A DNA stretch of 64,000 nucleotides. It comes from Pseudodesulfovibrio cashew. Lineage in GTDB: Bacteria; Desulfobacterota; Desulfovibrionia; Desulfovibrionales; Desulfovibrionaceae. Each line of letters starts with the position of its first letter. Within the stretch, counting starts at the first letter, position 1. Positions 29,760-38,080 of the stretch are shown piece by piece. The notes below the pieces were generated by a model that searched no databases, had not been told where the DNA came from, and worked only from the letters and a program-made list of their open reading frames with translations. Both the position numbers and the translations under genes were made by a program. The DNA lies in assembly GCF_009762795.1 (NCBI RefSeq), contig NZ_CP046400.1, positions 1,837,501 through 1,901,500 of the forward strand, read 5' to 3'.

Positions 29760-32700
29760 TTACGCTCCCTTGCGCTCCACCTGTTCCATCAGCTCCTTGA
29801 GCTCCTTCTTCCACTTGGGACCGCCCACGCACTCGGCCAGGTATTCCGCCGTGTGCATGACCCGGTTGGGCCGCTTCATCTGGAGCAGGGACCTCTTTAT
29901 GCCCACCTTGCAGGACGGGCAGCCCACCACGATGGGCTTGTCACGGTTCTCGCTCAAGTCTGATTCGAGTTGAATCTGCTTGCGCTCGCGCAGCCGGTTG
30001 TAAATGTCCGGCGTGGTCAGCGCGCCCAGGCCGGACTCGCCGCAGCAGCCCGGGGACAGGGATACGTCCGTGCCGGTCAGTTTGGCCAGGTTGGACCGGT
30101 ACAGGTCGGCGGCCTTGGTCTTGGGCACGTCCACCCATTCCGCGTGGCAGGCCGAGTGGTAGACCACGGGCTCGGTCTGGCGCAGGCCGATGGGGTGGCT
30201 TGCCAGGCGTTCCATGAGGAACTGGATGACGTCCATGTGCTTGAGCGGGTCCACCAGCTCGCCGGAGAAGTCATAGGTCTCCAGGGACTCGCGGCAGGTG
30301 CCGCAGGCGGTCAGCAGCGTGGTGGCCTTGAGCCCTGCCTTGCCGGTCTTGACCAGCAGGTCGAGGAAGGCCTGGACGTTGCGGTGTCGGTTGGTCTTGT
30401 ACGCCTCCTCGCAGCCCGAGGCGAGCAGCGGGTAGCCGCAGCACATGTGCTTGTCGGGCAGGACCACATTCACGCCGGACTTGAGCAGCAGGTAGACCGA
30501 GGCCTGTCCGATGGAGCGGGAGAAGAGCGAACCGCCGCAGCCGGGGAAGTAGAGCACGGTCTCGTCACGCGCCGCGCGCGGGTTCTTGAACACCGAGCCG
30601 GTCTCCAGCTTCAGGGACTCCGACAGGTTGCGGAAGTCCATGTCCGGGCTGCGGTGCTTGAACATGGGCGACTCGATGCGCGAGAGCCAGCGGGCCGGGA
30701 TCATGCCCAGGGTCTTGTCCTGCACAGACTGGCCGATGGCGAGCAGCTTGGCCGTAACCGGGACCGTGGCCGCCGGGTTCTTGGCCAGATTCTTGAGGAT
30801 GATCTGCTTCAGCGGGTGGCCGGACTTGCCCTTGGAATCCAGGAAGGACCGGATGGACAGGGCGGACCCCGCCGAGTCGATCTTTACCGGACAGACGGCC
30901 TGGCACTTGCCGCAGGCCGTGCAGTGGTCCATGAGGTCGCGCAACTGGGCCATGAGGCCGGGCGCGGGCTCGCCGGACTGGATCTGCGAGTAGTAGATGC
31001 CCTCGATGAGCGCGCCCAGCGAAATGTTCTTGTTCCTGGGATGGAACATCAGCCCCTTGTCCGGATAGTACATGGGACAGACCTGCTTGCACTTGCCGCA
31101 GCGGGTGCAGGTCTGGATGTTCCTGAGCAGGCGGATGAGCGCTTCCTTGTCCTTGAGCTGGGTGGCGTCGAGGTCGTTGATCAGCCGGTTGAAGGAGAAG
31201 GTGAAGGGCTGGCTCGGCAGCTCGCGCCGGACGAGTTTGCCCGGGTTGAACACGTCGTTGGGGTCCACCAGCTTCTTGTACTCGGCCAGGGCCTTGATCT
31301 TTTCCTCGCCCAGGAAGGCGATCTTTGTGACGCCGATGCCGTGTTCGCCCGAGACCTCGCCGCCCATCTCCTGGACCTTGGTCATGACCGCTTCAGCGGC
31401 CTCGTGGGCCTGGGCCAGCATCTCTGCGTCGTTGGAGTTGACCGGCAGGTTGACGTGACAGTTGCCGTCGCCCGCGTGCATGTGGTTGGCGATGACGATG
31501 CGGCGCTGCTGCATCTCCTGCCAGAAGGCCTTTATCTCACGGTCGAGCTTGGGGTACGTGTCGCGCAGCTTGAGGAACAGGAAACGGCACTGGGCCTCCT
31601 GCTCGGTGTCGGAGTGGTCCTTGGAAGAGACCGCCCCGCTCAGGATGGACTCGACGCGACGCTTGGCCTCGGCGATGTCTTCGTCGTTTTCGTTGACGCC
31701 TTCCAGGTCCAGGACCCGGTTCAGGGTCTTGTCGTAAATCTTGGCCAGGTAGATGAGGTTCAGGTCCTCCAGGTATTCCGAGAATTCCGGGATGACGTCC
31801 GTGGGGATGACCACGTCCTCGTTGATCTTGAAGCCCGAGGTGCGCTTGGCGATGGCCGAGAGCTTGTGCCGGTCCTCCCAGAAGAGTTCGGCCTCCTTCT
31901 CGTCGCGGGCGGTGAAGATGTCCACGCCGTCGTAGGGCTGGGCCAGGGCCACGATGGTCTGGCTGGCCGCGTCCAGGGCCTCCTTGTCGTCGGAGTCGAG
32001 CTGGAGGATGAGCACGGAGATGGGGTCGCCCTCATACTGGGTCGATTTGGCCTGGTATTCGATGGCCTGGACGTATTTGGGTCCGAACTCCTCCAGGGCC
32101 GAAATCTTGACCAGGTCGCCTTCCTCGCGAATCTTGTTGCGCAGGCCGACCACGTCCTTGATCACGAGCATGGCGTTGTTCATGGACCGTCCGTAGAACT
32201 CCAGACAGAGCACGCGGGAGTGGGCCAGGGTCGGGTAGCAGATGAAGGTGGCCTCGGTGATGATGCCGTCCACGCCTTCCTTCTGCACGCCGGGCAGGCC
32301 TCCCAGATACTTGTTGGAGACGTCCTTGCCCAGCTTCTCCTTGCGGATGTCCTTGCCGCCCAGGCTGACGGTGTCGATGAGCTTGCCGTACTCGTCGAAG
32401 ATCTCGAACACGGCCGTGTCGGTTTCGTAAATCTTATGGCGCGGGTGATCCTTGCGCCGCACCTCGATCAGCTGCCCGGAGGGCTTGACCATGCGGTAGC
32501 GCAGGATGTTGTCGATGGTGGTGCCGTACTCGAAGGCGAACGGCCCGCCCGCGTTCTCCGCGATGTTGCCGCCCAGGGAGGAGCCGGCCTTGGACGCCGG
32601 GTCCACGGTCAGGAGCAGCCCTTCCTTCTCGGCGGCTTTGATACCGTTCAGGGTGATCACGCCGGACTGGACCGTGATGGTCTTGTCCTTGGTGTCGATG

Positions 32701-33293
32701 TCCAGGATCTTCTTGAAACGGGACAGGGAGAGGATCACGCTCCGGGGCATGGCCGGGATGGCGCCGCCCGTGGCGCCGGTGCCGCCGCCGCGCGGGATGA
32801 TCCCGAACTGCATTTCGTTGGCAAGCCGGACGATGCCCTGTACCTGGGCCTCGGTCTCCGGGAAGAGTACGAGCATGGGCAGCTCCATGCGCAGGTCGGT
32901 GGCGTCCGTGGCGCATTCGATGCGCATGTGCGGTGCGTCGCCGATGCCGCGTTCGGGCATGAACTGGCCCAGCCGCTCGATGATCCGCTTGCGGAAGGCC
33001 TGTTCCCGGTCGAACCGCTCCCAGAAGAGCTCAATGCCCTTGGCCAGGATGGTGCCGAATTCCTTGTCCAGCAGGGGCTTGGACATGTTCAGCCGCCGAT
33101 CCACGGACTGGCGCACCAGTTTCGGGTCGATGAACGGGTTGTAGCGGACCATGAAGAGTTCGGCCGCCAGATTGGAGGCCAGTTTCTTCACGCCCTCGGG
33201 CCAGTGTTGATACTGCTCCATCTCCACAACGCCCAAGGCGCGGGTGATGAGTTGTTCGTCCGATATCGATATGTGGGGTCCAAGCTGGGCCAT
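29760..33293 (-). CDS. FAD-linked D-2-hydroxyacid dehydrogenase fused to iron-sulfur and CCG domains (D-lactate/glycolate type)
   Basis: At 1,177 residues it is one of the largest proteins here. The first part is a PCMH-type FAD-binding domain (PRGGGTGATGGAIPAMPRSVILSL near residue 160), then the FAD-oxidase C-terminal domain with NHMHAGDGNCHVNLPV and SGEHGIGVTK. About residue 730 comes a two-cluster ferredoxin segment (CTRCGKCKQVCPMYYP and CTACGKCQAVCPVKI), then two cysteine-rich CCG domains (FPGCGGSLFSRS, CCGYPLLASG, HSACHAEW, SPGCCGESG) like those of heterodisulfide reductase. Homologues oxidise D-lactate or glycolate and pass electrons to quinone or cytochrome. No lactate permease or lldEFG genes are adjacent. 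Confidence 0.9.
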   Translation of the reverse strand: MAQLGPHISISDEQLITRALGVVEMEQYQHWPEGVKKLASNLAAELFMVRYNPFIDPKLVRQSVDRRLNMSKPLLDKEFGTILAKGIELFWERFDREQAFRKRIIERLGQFMPERGIGDAPHMRIECATDATDLRMELPMLVLFPETEAQVQGIVRLANEMQFGIIPRGGGTGATGGAIPAMPRSVILSLSRFKKILDIDTKDKTITVQSGVITLNGIKAAEKEGLLLTVDPASKAGSSLGGNIAENAGGPFAFEYGTTIDNILRYRMVKPSGQLIEVRRKDHPRHKIYETDTAVFEIFDEYGKLIDTVSLGGKDIRKEKLGKDVSNKYLGGLPGVQKEGVDGIITEATFICYPTLAHSRVLCLEFYGRSMNNAMLVIKDVVGLRNKIREEGDLVKISALEEFGPKYVQAIEYQAKSTQYEGDPISVLILQLDSDDKEALDAASQTIVALAQPYDGVDIFTARDEKEAELFWEDRHKLSAIAKRTSGFKINEDVVIPTDVIPEFSEYLEDLNLIYLAKIYDKTLNRVLDLEGVNENDEDIAEAKRRVESILSGAVSSKDHSDTEQEAQCRFLFLKLRDTYPKLDREIKAFWQEMQQRRIVIANHMHAGDGNCHVNLPVNSNDAEMLAQAHEAAEAVMTKVQEMGGEVSGEHGIGVTKIAFLGEEKIKALAEYKKLVDPNDVFNPGKLVRRELPSQPFTFSFNRLINDLDATQLKDKEALIRLLRNIQTCTRCGKCKQVCPMYYPDKGLMFHPRNKNISLGALIEGIYYSQIQSGEPAPGLMAQLRDLMDHCTACGKCQAVCPVKIDSAGSALSIRSFLDSKGKSGHPLKQIILKNLAKNPAATVPVTAKLLAIGQSVQDKTLGMIPARWLSRIESPMFKHRSPDMDFRNLSESLKLETGSVFKNPRAARDETVLYFPGCGGSLFSRSIGQASVYLLLKSGVNVVLPDKHMCCGYPLLASGCEEAYKTNRHRNVQAFLDLLVKTGKAGLKATTLLTACGTCRESLETYDFSGELVDPLKHMDVIQFLMERLASHPIGLRQTEPVVYHSACHAEWVDVPKTKAADLYRSNLAKLTGTDVSLSPGCCGESGLGALTTPDIYNRLRERKQIQLESDLSENRDKPIVVGCPSCKVGIKRSLLQMKRPNRVMHTAEYLAECVGGPKWKKELKELMEQVERKGA

Positions 33294-34386
33294 GTCTTAT
33301 TACTCCATGGGAAATGGTGAAGAGTCAGGAAGTAGGACTTTTTTTGGCGGTTGGCAAGGGTGAGGGGTGGAGGGTGCCTGCGGCGCGGCCCGAGAGCCGG
33401 TGTTGGAGCGTACCGCTCCAACAGCCTCCAGGGTTCGCGCTTGCCGTGCGGTTGAGGCGTTTTGTTCGAAATGACAGGCTCCAGCGTAGCATTTGGTGAA
33501 CGTCGGGACTGAGGGAGGTGGGAAAAGAGAAGAGGAAGCCGCCTGTCGGCGGCAATTGATGGGGAAAGGGTTTCGCCCCTTTCGGGGCGACTTACTTTTG
33601 GACCGGAGCGCCCAAAAGTAAGCAAAAGTCGCTCTGTTGGTGCTGCAGTGCGATCTCGGGACCAAGAGCCGCTAACACGGCTACCGCTGCCCGAAAAGCG
33701 AAAGCCTGCGGGCAGGCGCGCTTCGGGCTGTGCTTCAGCCGTGTGCAAGCGGCTCTAAGCCCCGAGCTCGATGACCGGTCCCAGCCGGGGTGATCGGTAG
33801 CTTGCCGAACGAGGCAACTCTCCTTTGCCTGACAAATTGAGCGATTCTCAGAATCGTAGCAAAGACATCTCTCTCATCCGGCCAAGTCGCGCTGGCTCCT
33901 GCGTACTAATCAGAAAGAAGCAGTCCGGCTCTTCGACTTCCTCTTCGGAGGTCCGCAGTCAGCCCCTTGCTCATGGGCCTAGAAGCTCACCAAACCGGGC
34001 GGCGTCTCTTGTGCCGGAGCACGCACGGAGTCGGACGGCCTACGTACGATAAGCTTGGCAGAGCGTTTCACTCCACGTAGTCCGGAGCCGACCGGGTTGG
34101 ATGAGATTCTCGCCCGAGAGCAGCGGGGCGGAGATGGCGCTCACAGCGACCTTTCTTTGCTACTTTCTTTGGGCGCCGCCAAAGAAAGTAGGCCCGCCCG
34201 GCAGGGCATGGAGGGCTTTTGGGGCGCAGCCCCAACCCCGGCTCTCCGCGCGCTGCAAGCGTGATTCCCGGAGGGGGCGGAGCGGAACGCTCCAACACCG
34301 GCTCTCCGCGCCGCAGGCGCGATCCACCCACCTCGCCGCCGCAGGCGGCATCCCCACCTCTTCAGGGGCAGCGGGCCCACCCGCCT
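33294..34386. other. 1.1-kb intergenic region filled by hairpin repeats
   Basis: Between the FAD/Fe-S gene and the serA-like gene there is no supportable gene. It consists of the long repeat copy 2 (33519-34260), flanked by shorter related hairpin units: GTTGGAGCG-TAC-CGCTCCAAC at about 33410-33431 and GGAGCG-GAA-CGCTCC near 34279-34293, plus CGCGCC-TGC-GGCGCG and GCCGCC-TGC-GGCGGC close to serA. Apparent ORFs here follow repeat DNA. Confidence 0.75.
33519..34260 (-). repeat. Long interspersed hairpin-rich repeat, copy 2 (inverted)
   Basis: Reverse complement of copy 1 (13101-13850) with the same order of blocks. The CTTACTTTTGG/CCAAAAGTAAG hairpin is identical (33591-33622). The other hairpin reads CTACTTTCTTTGG/CCAAAGAAAGTAG (34160-34191) where copy 1 has ATTTCTTTTG/CAAAAGAAAT, so both stem strands changed together. 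The central ~120 bp differ. Two copies face each other across about 20 kb. Confidence 0.82.
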
Positions 34387-35571
34387 CTAAATACTCACCC
34401 TGCTGACGCCCTCGACATCGGCCAATGCCTGCCGCACCTCCTCGGTGGGCTTCGCATGCACCACGTAGACGGTCTGGACCTGCTCGCCGAGCTTGCGGGA
34501 GTTGTTCTCGCGGATGTTCACGCCCATCTCGCCCAGCAGGGTGCCGAACCGGCCGAACATGCCGGGCGTGTCGCGGTGGGTGATGAAGATGGTGTAGACC
34601 TGGGTGCCTTCCTCCTGGACGGTCTGGCCCACGTTGACGGAGTTGGCGTAATCTCCGCGCAGCAGGTAGGCGGAGACCACCTCGGCGATCTCCATGCCGG
34701 TGCGCACGCCCGCGTTGGTGGTGGACGCGCCCAGGTGGGCCGAGAGCACCACGTTATCGAGCTCGCGCAAGCGGCATTCGAAGGGCTGCCCCTCGCGCTT
34801 GGGTTCGGTCTCGTAGCAGTCCAGTGCGGCTCCTGCGATCCGGCCGGTCTGGAGCGCCTCGTACAGGGCGTCCTCGGATACGTTCTTGCCGCGCGAGGCG
34901 TTGATGAGGAAGGCGGTCTCCTTCATGTGCGAGATGGCGTCGGCGTCGATGATGGCGTCGCAGCCGCCGCAGTGCAGGGAGACGAAGTCCGCTTGTGCGA
35001 GGAGTTCAGGCAGGGTGTCCTTGTACTCCACGGCGGCGTCAAGAGAAGGGTAGGGGTCAAAGCCGATGACCTTCATGCCCAGGGCGCCCGCCTTGGCGGC
35101 CAGGGCCTGGCCGATACGCCCGCAGCCGATGATGCCGAGTGTCTTGCCGAACAGCTCCACGCCCAGGAAGCGCTTCTTGTGCCAGGTGCCGCCCATGAGC
35201 GTGTGGTGTGCCAGCGGCACCTTGCGGGCAATGGCGAACATGAGCCCCAGGGCGTGTTCGGATGTGGCGTTGAGGTTGCCGTTGGGCGCGAATTTGACGA
35301 TGACGCCCAGCTCCTTGGCCGCCTCAAGGTCGATGTTGTCCGTGCCGATGCCGCCGCGCCCTACGATCTTGAGCTTGCCGTTGCCGGAGACCCCGGCTTC
35401 GAGCAGCCGCCGCGAGACCTTGGTCGCCGACCGGACGAGCAGCGCGTCAAAGGAGCCGATCTCGCCCAGGAGATCCTCCTCGTCGCGCTTCTCCGTGTCC
35501 ACGGTGAATCCCCGATGCTTCAGGAACCGCCGCGCTTCCTCCACCAGACCGTCATTGGCGAGTATCCGCAT
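34387..35571 (-). CDS. serA: D-3-phosphoglycerate-dehydrogenase-like D-isomer 2-hydroxyacid dehydrogenase with ACT domain
   Basis: 394 residues. The ATG at 35571 is chosen since the longer ORF adds a tail without conservation. A D-isomer dehydrogenase core carries the NAD-binding GIIGCGRIGQALAAKAGALGM (about residues 147-167), INASRGKNVSEDALYEAL, and the catalytic AHLGASTTNAG with its His. The last ~70 residues (YTIFITHRDTPGMFGRFGTLL) are an ACT domain, the serine-binding regulatory module of PHGDH. With the class V aminotransferase 127 bp upstream on the same strand it could form a serine-biosynthesis pair. Confidence 0.87.
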   Translation of the reverse strand: MRILANDGLVEEARRFLKHRGFTVDTEKRDEEDLLGEIGSFDALLVRSATKVSRRLLEAGVSGNGKLKIVGRGGIGTDNIDLEAAKELGVIVKFAPNGNLNATSEHALGLMFAIARKVPLAHHTLMGGTWHKKRFLGVELFGKTLGIIGCGRIGQALAAKAGALGMKVIGFDPYPSLDAAVEYKDTLPELLAQADFVSLHCGGCDAIIDADAISHMKETAFLINASRGKNVSEDALYEALQTGRIAGAALDCYETEPKREGQPFECRLRELDNVVLSAHLGASTTNAGVRTGMEIAEVVSAYLLRGDYANSVNVGQTVQEEGTQVYTIFITHRDTPGMFGRFGTLLGEMGVNIRENNSRKLGEQVQTVYVVHAKPTEEVRQALADVEGVSRVSI

Positions 35572-35698
35572 GCCGAACTTCCCCCTTCGGCCAGCCGGAC
35601 GGCGCGTAGCCTCCGAAATGGGCCGCAAAGGCGTTGGTCCCTCCGGTTCCTTTGCGGCCTCGTGCCCGCGCTTCCGGGACGGCCTGTTGTGATTTCCG

Positions 35699-36838
35699 TT
35701 ACAACTTCTTCAGCTCCGTTTCGAGTTTGCCGAGATATTCGCCGAGCATGTCCGGCGTGATGTCGCCCATGTGTCCGATGCGGATGACCTGCCTGCGGCC
35801 CGCTTCCTCCAGGGCCGCGTTGAGCTTTCCGTAGCCCGGGTCCATGAGGTAGCCCTCGCCCCGGAGCGCTTCCTTCACGCCCTGCTTGAGCTGGGCCACG
35901 GTGACCCCTTCGGGACAGACCACGGTGGACACGGTGGGCGAGCGGTAGCCCTCGGGCGCGAACATGTCGAACCCGTCCAGGCCTTCCACCCACTTCTCGA
36001 CCATGCCGCGCATCTCGATGTGGCGGGCGAAGCGGGCGGCGATGCCCTCATTGTTGACGATGTAGTCGAGCTGCACGCACATCTGGTTGGCCAGGGCGCA
36101 GTTGGGCGTGGTCAGGGTCTGGTGCTTGCGCGCCAGGACCAGGTGCTTGGAGATGTCGTGGTGGTGGCCCTTGTTCTGCACCCGGGCGGCCTTTTCCTCG
36201 GCCTCCTTGCTGATGAAGCCGATGCCGAACCCGGCGTTCAGGGCCAGGGCCTTCTGGGTGGCCGTGGAGTACATGGCGGCCCCGGAGTTCTTGAGGTCCA
36301 GGTCTGCGCCGCCGAAGATGGACACGCCGTCCACCAGGGGCATGGCGCCGTTCTCGCGGATCAGTTCGCAGACGGCCTTCATGTCGTTGACCACGCCGGT
36401 GGAAGTCTCGTTGTGGGTGAAGGATACCACGTCCGGGCGCATTTCCTTGAGCTTGGCGTCCAGAATGTCCATGTCGATGGGCTGGCCGTAGTCGAACTTG
36501 AGGTTTTCGGCCTTTTTCCCGTTGGACTCGGCCAGGGTGTAGTACATGTCGCCGAACGCTCCCACCGACACGTTCAGGATGGATTCGTCGTCGGCCACGA
36601 GGGAGCGCACCGAGGCCTCCATGCCGGTGGAGCCGGAGCCCAGGAACAGGACGGCCTCGTAGTCGTCGTCTGCCCCGGCCAGCTTCTTGAGGTTCTCGAA
36701 GATGGGACCGAAGCGCAGCTCGTTTTCGCTGTCGCGGTGGCCGAACTCGGGCAGGGCGGCGGCCTGCCTGACCTCTTGGCGGATGTATGTGGGGCCGGTG
36801 ATGAAGAGCTTCAACGGTGCAAAATTCTGTATGCTCAT
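35699..36838 (-). CDS. Class V PLP aminotransferase (serine-pyruvate / alanine-glyoxylate type)
   Basis: 379-residue fold-type I enzyme. The start LFITGPTYIRQEVRQAAALPEFGHRD, the LGSGSTGMEASVRSL phosphate loop, the HNETSTGVVND segment, LVDGVSIFGGADLDL with the cofactor Asp, and STATQKALALNAG containing the Schiff-base Lys at about 192 are those of the small-subunit-hydrogenase/serine-pyruvate-type family. In sulfate reducers and methanogens related enzymes stand in for phosphoserine transaminase, so the serA neighbour suggests that role; it is not provable here. Confidence 0.85.
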   Translation of the reverse strand: MSIQNFAPLKLFITGPTYIRQEVRQAAALPEFGHRDSENELRFGPIFENLKKLAGADDDYEAVLFLGSGSTGMEASVRSLVADDESILNVSVGAFGDMYYTLAESNGKKAENLKFDYGQPIDMDILDAKLKEMRPDVVSFTHNETSTGVVNDMKAVCELIRENGAMPLVDGVSIFGGADLDLKNSGAAMYSTATQKALALNAGFGIGFISKEAEEKAARVQNKGHHHDISKHLVLARKHQTLTTPNCALANQMCVQLDYIVNNEGIAARFARHIEMRGMVEKWVEGLDGFDMFAPEGYRSPTVSTVVCPEGVTVAQLKQGVKEALRGEGYLMDPGYGKLNAALEEAGRRQVIRIGHMGDITPDMLGEYLGKLETELKKL

Positions 36839-37409
36839 TATGCGTTCCTTTCCGGGTGTGTTGAAGGGAGGGGGATGCCCAGCCGATAATGGATAATGTC
36901 CCCGTTCATATAACGAAGGCGCGCGGGTTGTCCAGAAAGGGGCTGCCCTTCAGGAGCTGTGACGCGTCATTCCGGGCCTGTTCTTCCGACGTCTATTTCC
37001 GAGCGGAAAACTCCAAAAACGTCAAGCGTCTTTAAGGGGCATGACTGTTTTGGAATGAAGTGGAACAAAAATGATGAAAGGTATGTTGTGCGTGATATAA
37101 ATAGGAATATTGCCAGCAGTGTGTCTGGAGTGACTCATCAGTCAATGTGAGTGAATAGCAGTAACAACGTAAAACGTCCGTTTGGAAAACATAACAACGG
37201 TTAATATAAGATCATTTTATTGTAATTGACCGGTTTTATGTATTTTGATGTGTACATGATGCAGTAATTGTGGCAGTGTGCATCGAACTGAAACTCCTAC
37301 GCATGAACCGGCATAGTACGAGGTTGGAAGGGTTGCCGCTCACGAGGGAAGGTGTCGCTCAACTGTCTGGAGAGCGGTGGCTTGCCTCAAACAAGGAGGT
37401 TTCGTCGAT
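36839..37409. other. 571-bp intergenic region before the UreI-like gene
   Basis: From about 37040 to 37300 the sequence is notably AT-rich, and no ORF with a ribosome site is visible. A TTGACC at 37226-37231 might be a -35, without a good -10 at normal distance. Close to the UreI-like gene, GTTGCCGCTC (37332-37341) can pair over ten positions with GAGCGGTGGC (37372-37381), enclosing a 30-base loop, and ends twelve bases before the AAGGAGGT ribosome site; see findings. The aminotransferase promoter on the other strand should also be here. Confidence 0.45.
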
Positions 37410-37940
37410 ATGACGACCGCGCTTCTCGTACTGATTGCTGTCATGTGGATTCCCGTGGCCCTGCTGAACATCGGCAAGGGCGAACCCAAAGGAACCGGTG
37501 CCGTGTCCGCCCTGGTCGGTGTCATTGTGGTCTTTGGGGCGATCCTGCAGGCCGCCGTGTTCGGAGACGCCTTCACTGCAGGGCTGCTTTTCGCCCATGG
37601 CATCCTCTACTGCTGCGTGGGCTACGCCCTGCTGACCGGCCTGGAAGACCTGCGTTCGGTGGGTAACGTCAGCCTGACCGTGGCCCTCATCTCCGCCATT
37701 TACGCTCTCTGTTTCTACTACGGCGGTCCTGTCATGCCCGACGGCACTCGTCTCGTGGCTCCGAGCATGTACCTGGCCATGGCCTGCGTTGGCTACACCG
37801 TGCTGACCCTGGAAGTCTGGATGGCTTTCTACGGTAAACTCAACCCCGGCGTTGTGGCCTGGTCCCTGCTCATCTGGGTCCCGATCGGGCTGTGGATTCC
37901 CGCCTTTTACCTGATGACCGCCGGCACCCTGCCTTTCTAA
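37410..37940 (+). CDS. AmiS/UreI-like small-amide channel
   Basis: 176-residue, very hydrophobic protein with about six transmembrane helices. Its start (VALLNIGKGEPKGTGAVSALVGVIVV), AGLLFAHGILYCCVGYALLTGL and the end GKLNPGVVAWSLLIWVPIGLWIPAFYL resemble H. pylori UreI and AmiS, channels for urea and short amides. The ATG at 37410 has a perfect AAGGAGGT nine bases upstream. There is no urease or amidase in this window, and the gene stands alone between the serine-type genes and polA. A terminator follows 30 bp later. Confidence 0.68.
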   Translation: MTTALLVLIAVMWIPVALLNIGKGEPKGTGAVSALVGVIVVFGAILQAAVFGDAFTAGLLFAHGILYCCVGYALLTGLEDLRSVGNVSLTVALISAIYALCFYYGGPVMPDGTRLVAPSMYLAMACVGYTVLTLEVWMAFYGKLNPGVVAWSLLIWVPIGLWIPAFYLMTAGTLPF

Positions 37941-37970
37941 TCGGGCGTCGACAGGCACAGACCGCACACA

Positions 37971-38000
37971 AAAGGGCGCTCCGACCGGGGAGCGCCCTTT
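37971..38000 (+). terminator. Terminator of the UreI-like gene
   Basis: AAAGGGCGCTCC pairs with GGAGCGCCCTTT around GACCGG; a short T/C tract follows. With the polA stop only 80 bp away it may serve both strands. Confidence 0.88.
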
Positions 38001-38080
38001 CCTTATATCGTGAAGAGATGAGGAGAATGGTTGAAAACAACTATTCTCGTTTTATTTCAATGCATTGAGAACGGTCTGTT

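Noticed and set aside
29970-33320. A 1,116-codon plus-strand ORF opposite the FAD/Fe-S gene
   Set aside because: It is an antisense shadow; it shows only low-complexity Val/Gly/Leu/His/Asp sequence, while the minus strand contains all catalytic and cluster motifs.
36905-37330. AT-rich stretch considered as a replication origin or small RNA gene
   Set aside because: No DnaA-box cluster, no dnaA/dnaN neighbour and no clear promoter-terminator unit.
37332-37381. Match to the guanidine-I (ykkC) riboswitch
   Set aside because: A few bases look similar (AGGGTT, GTCTGG), but the conserved core order and the terminal stem do not fit; reported only as an unassigned stem.
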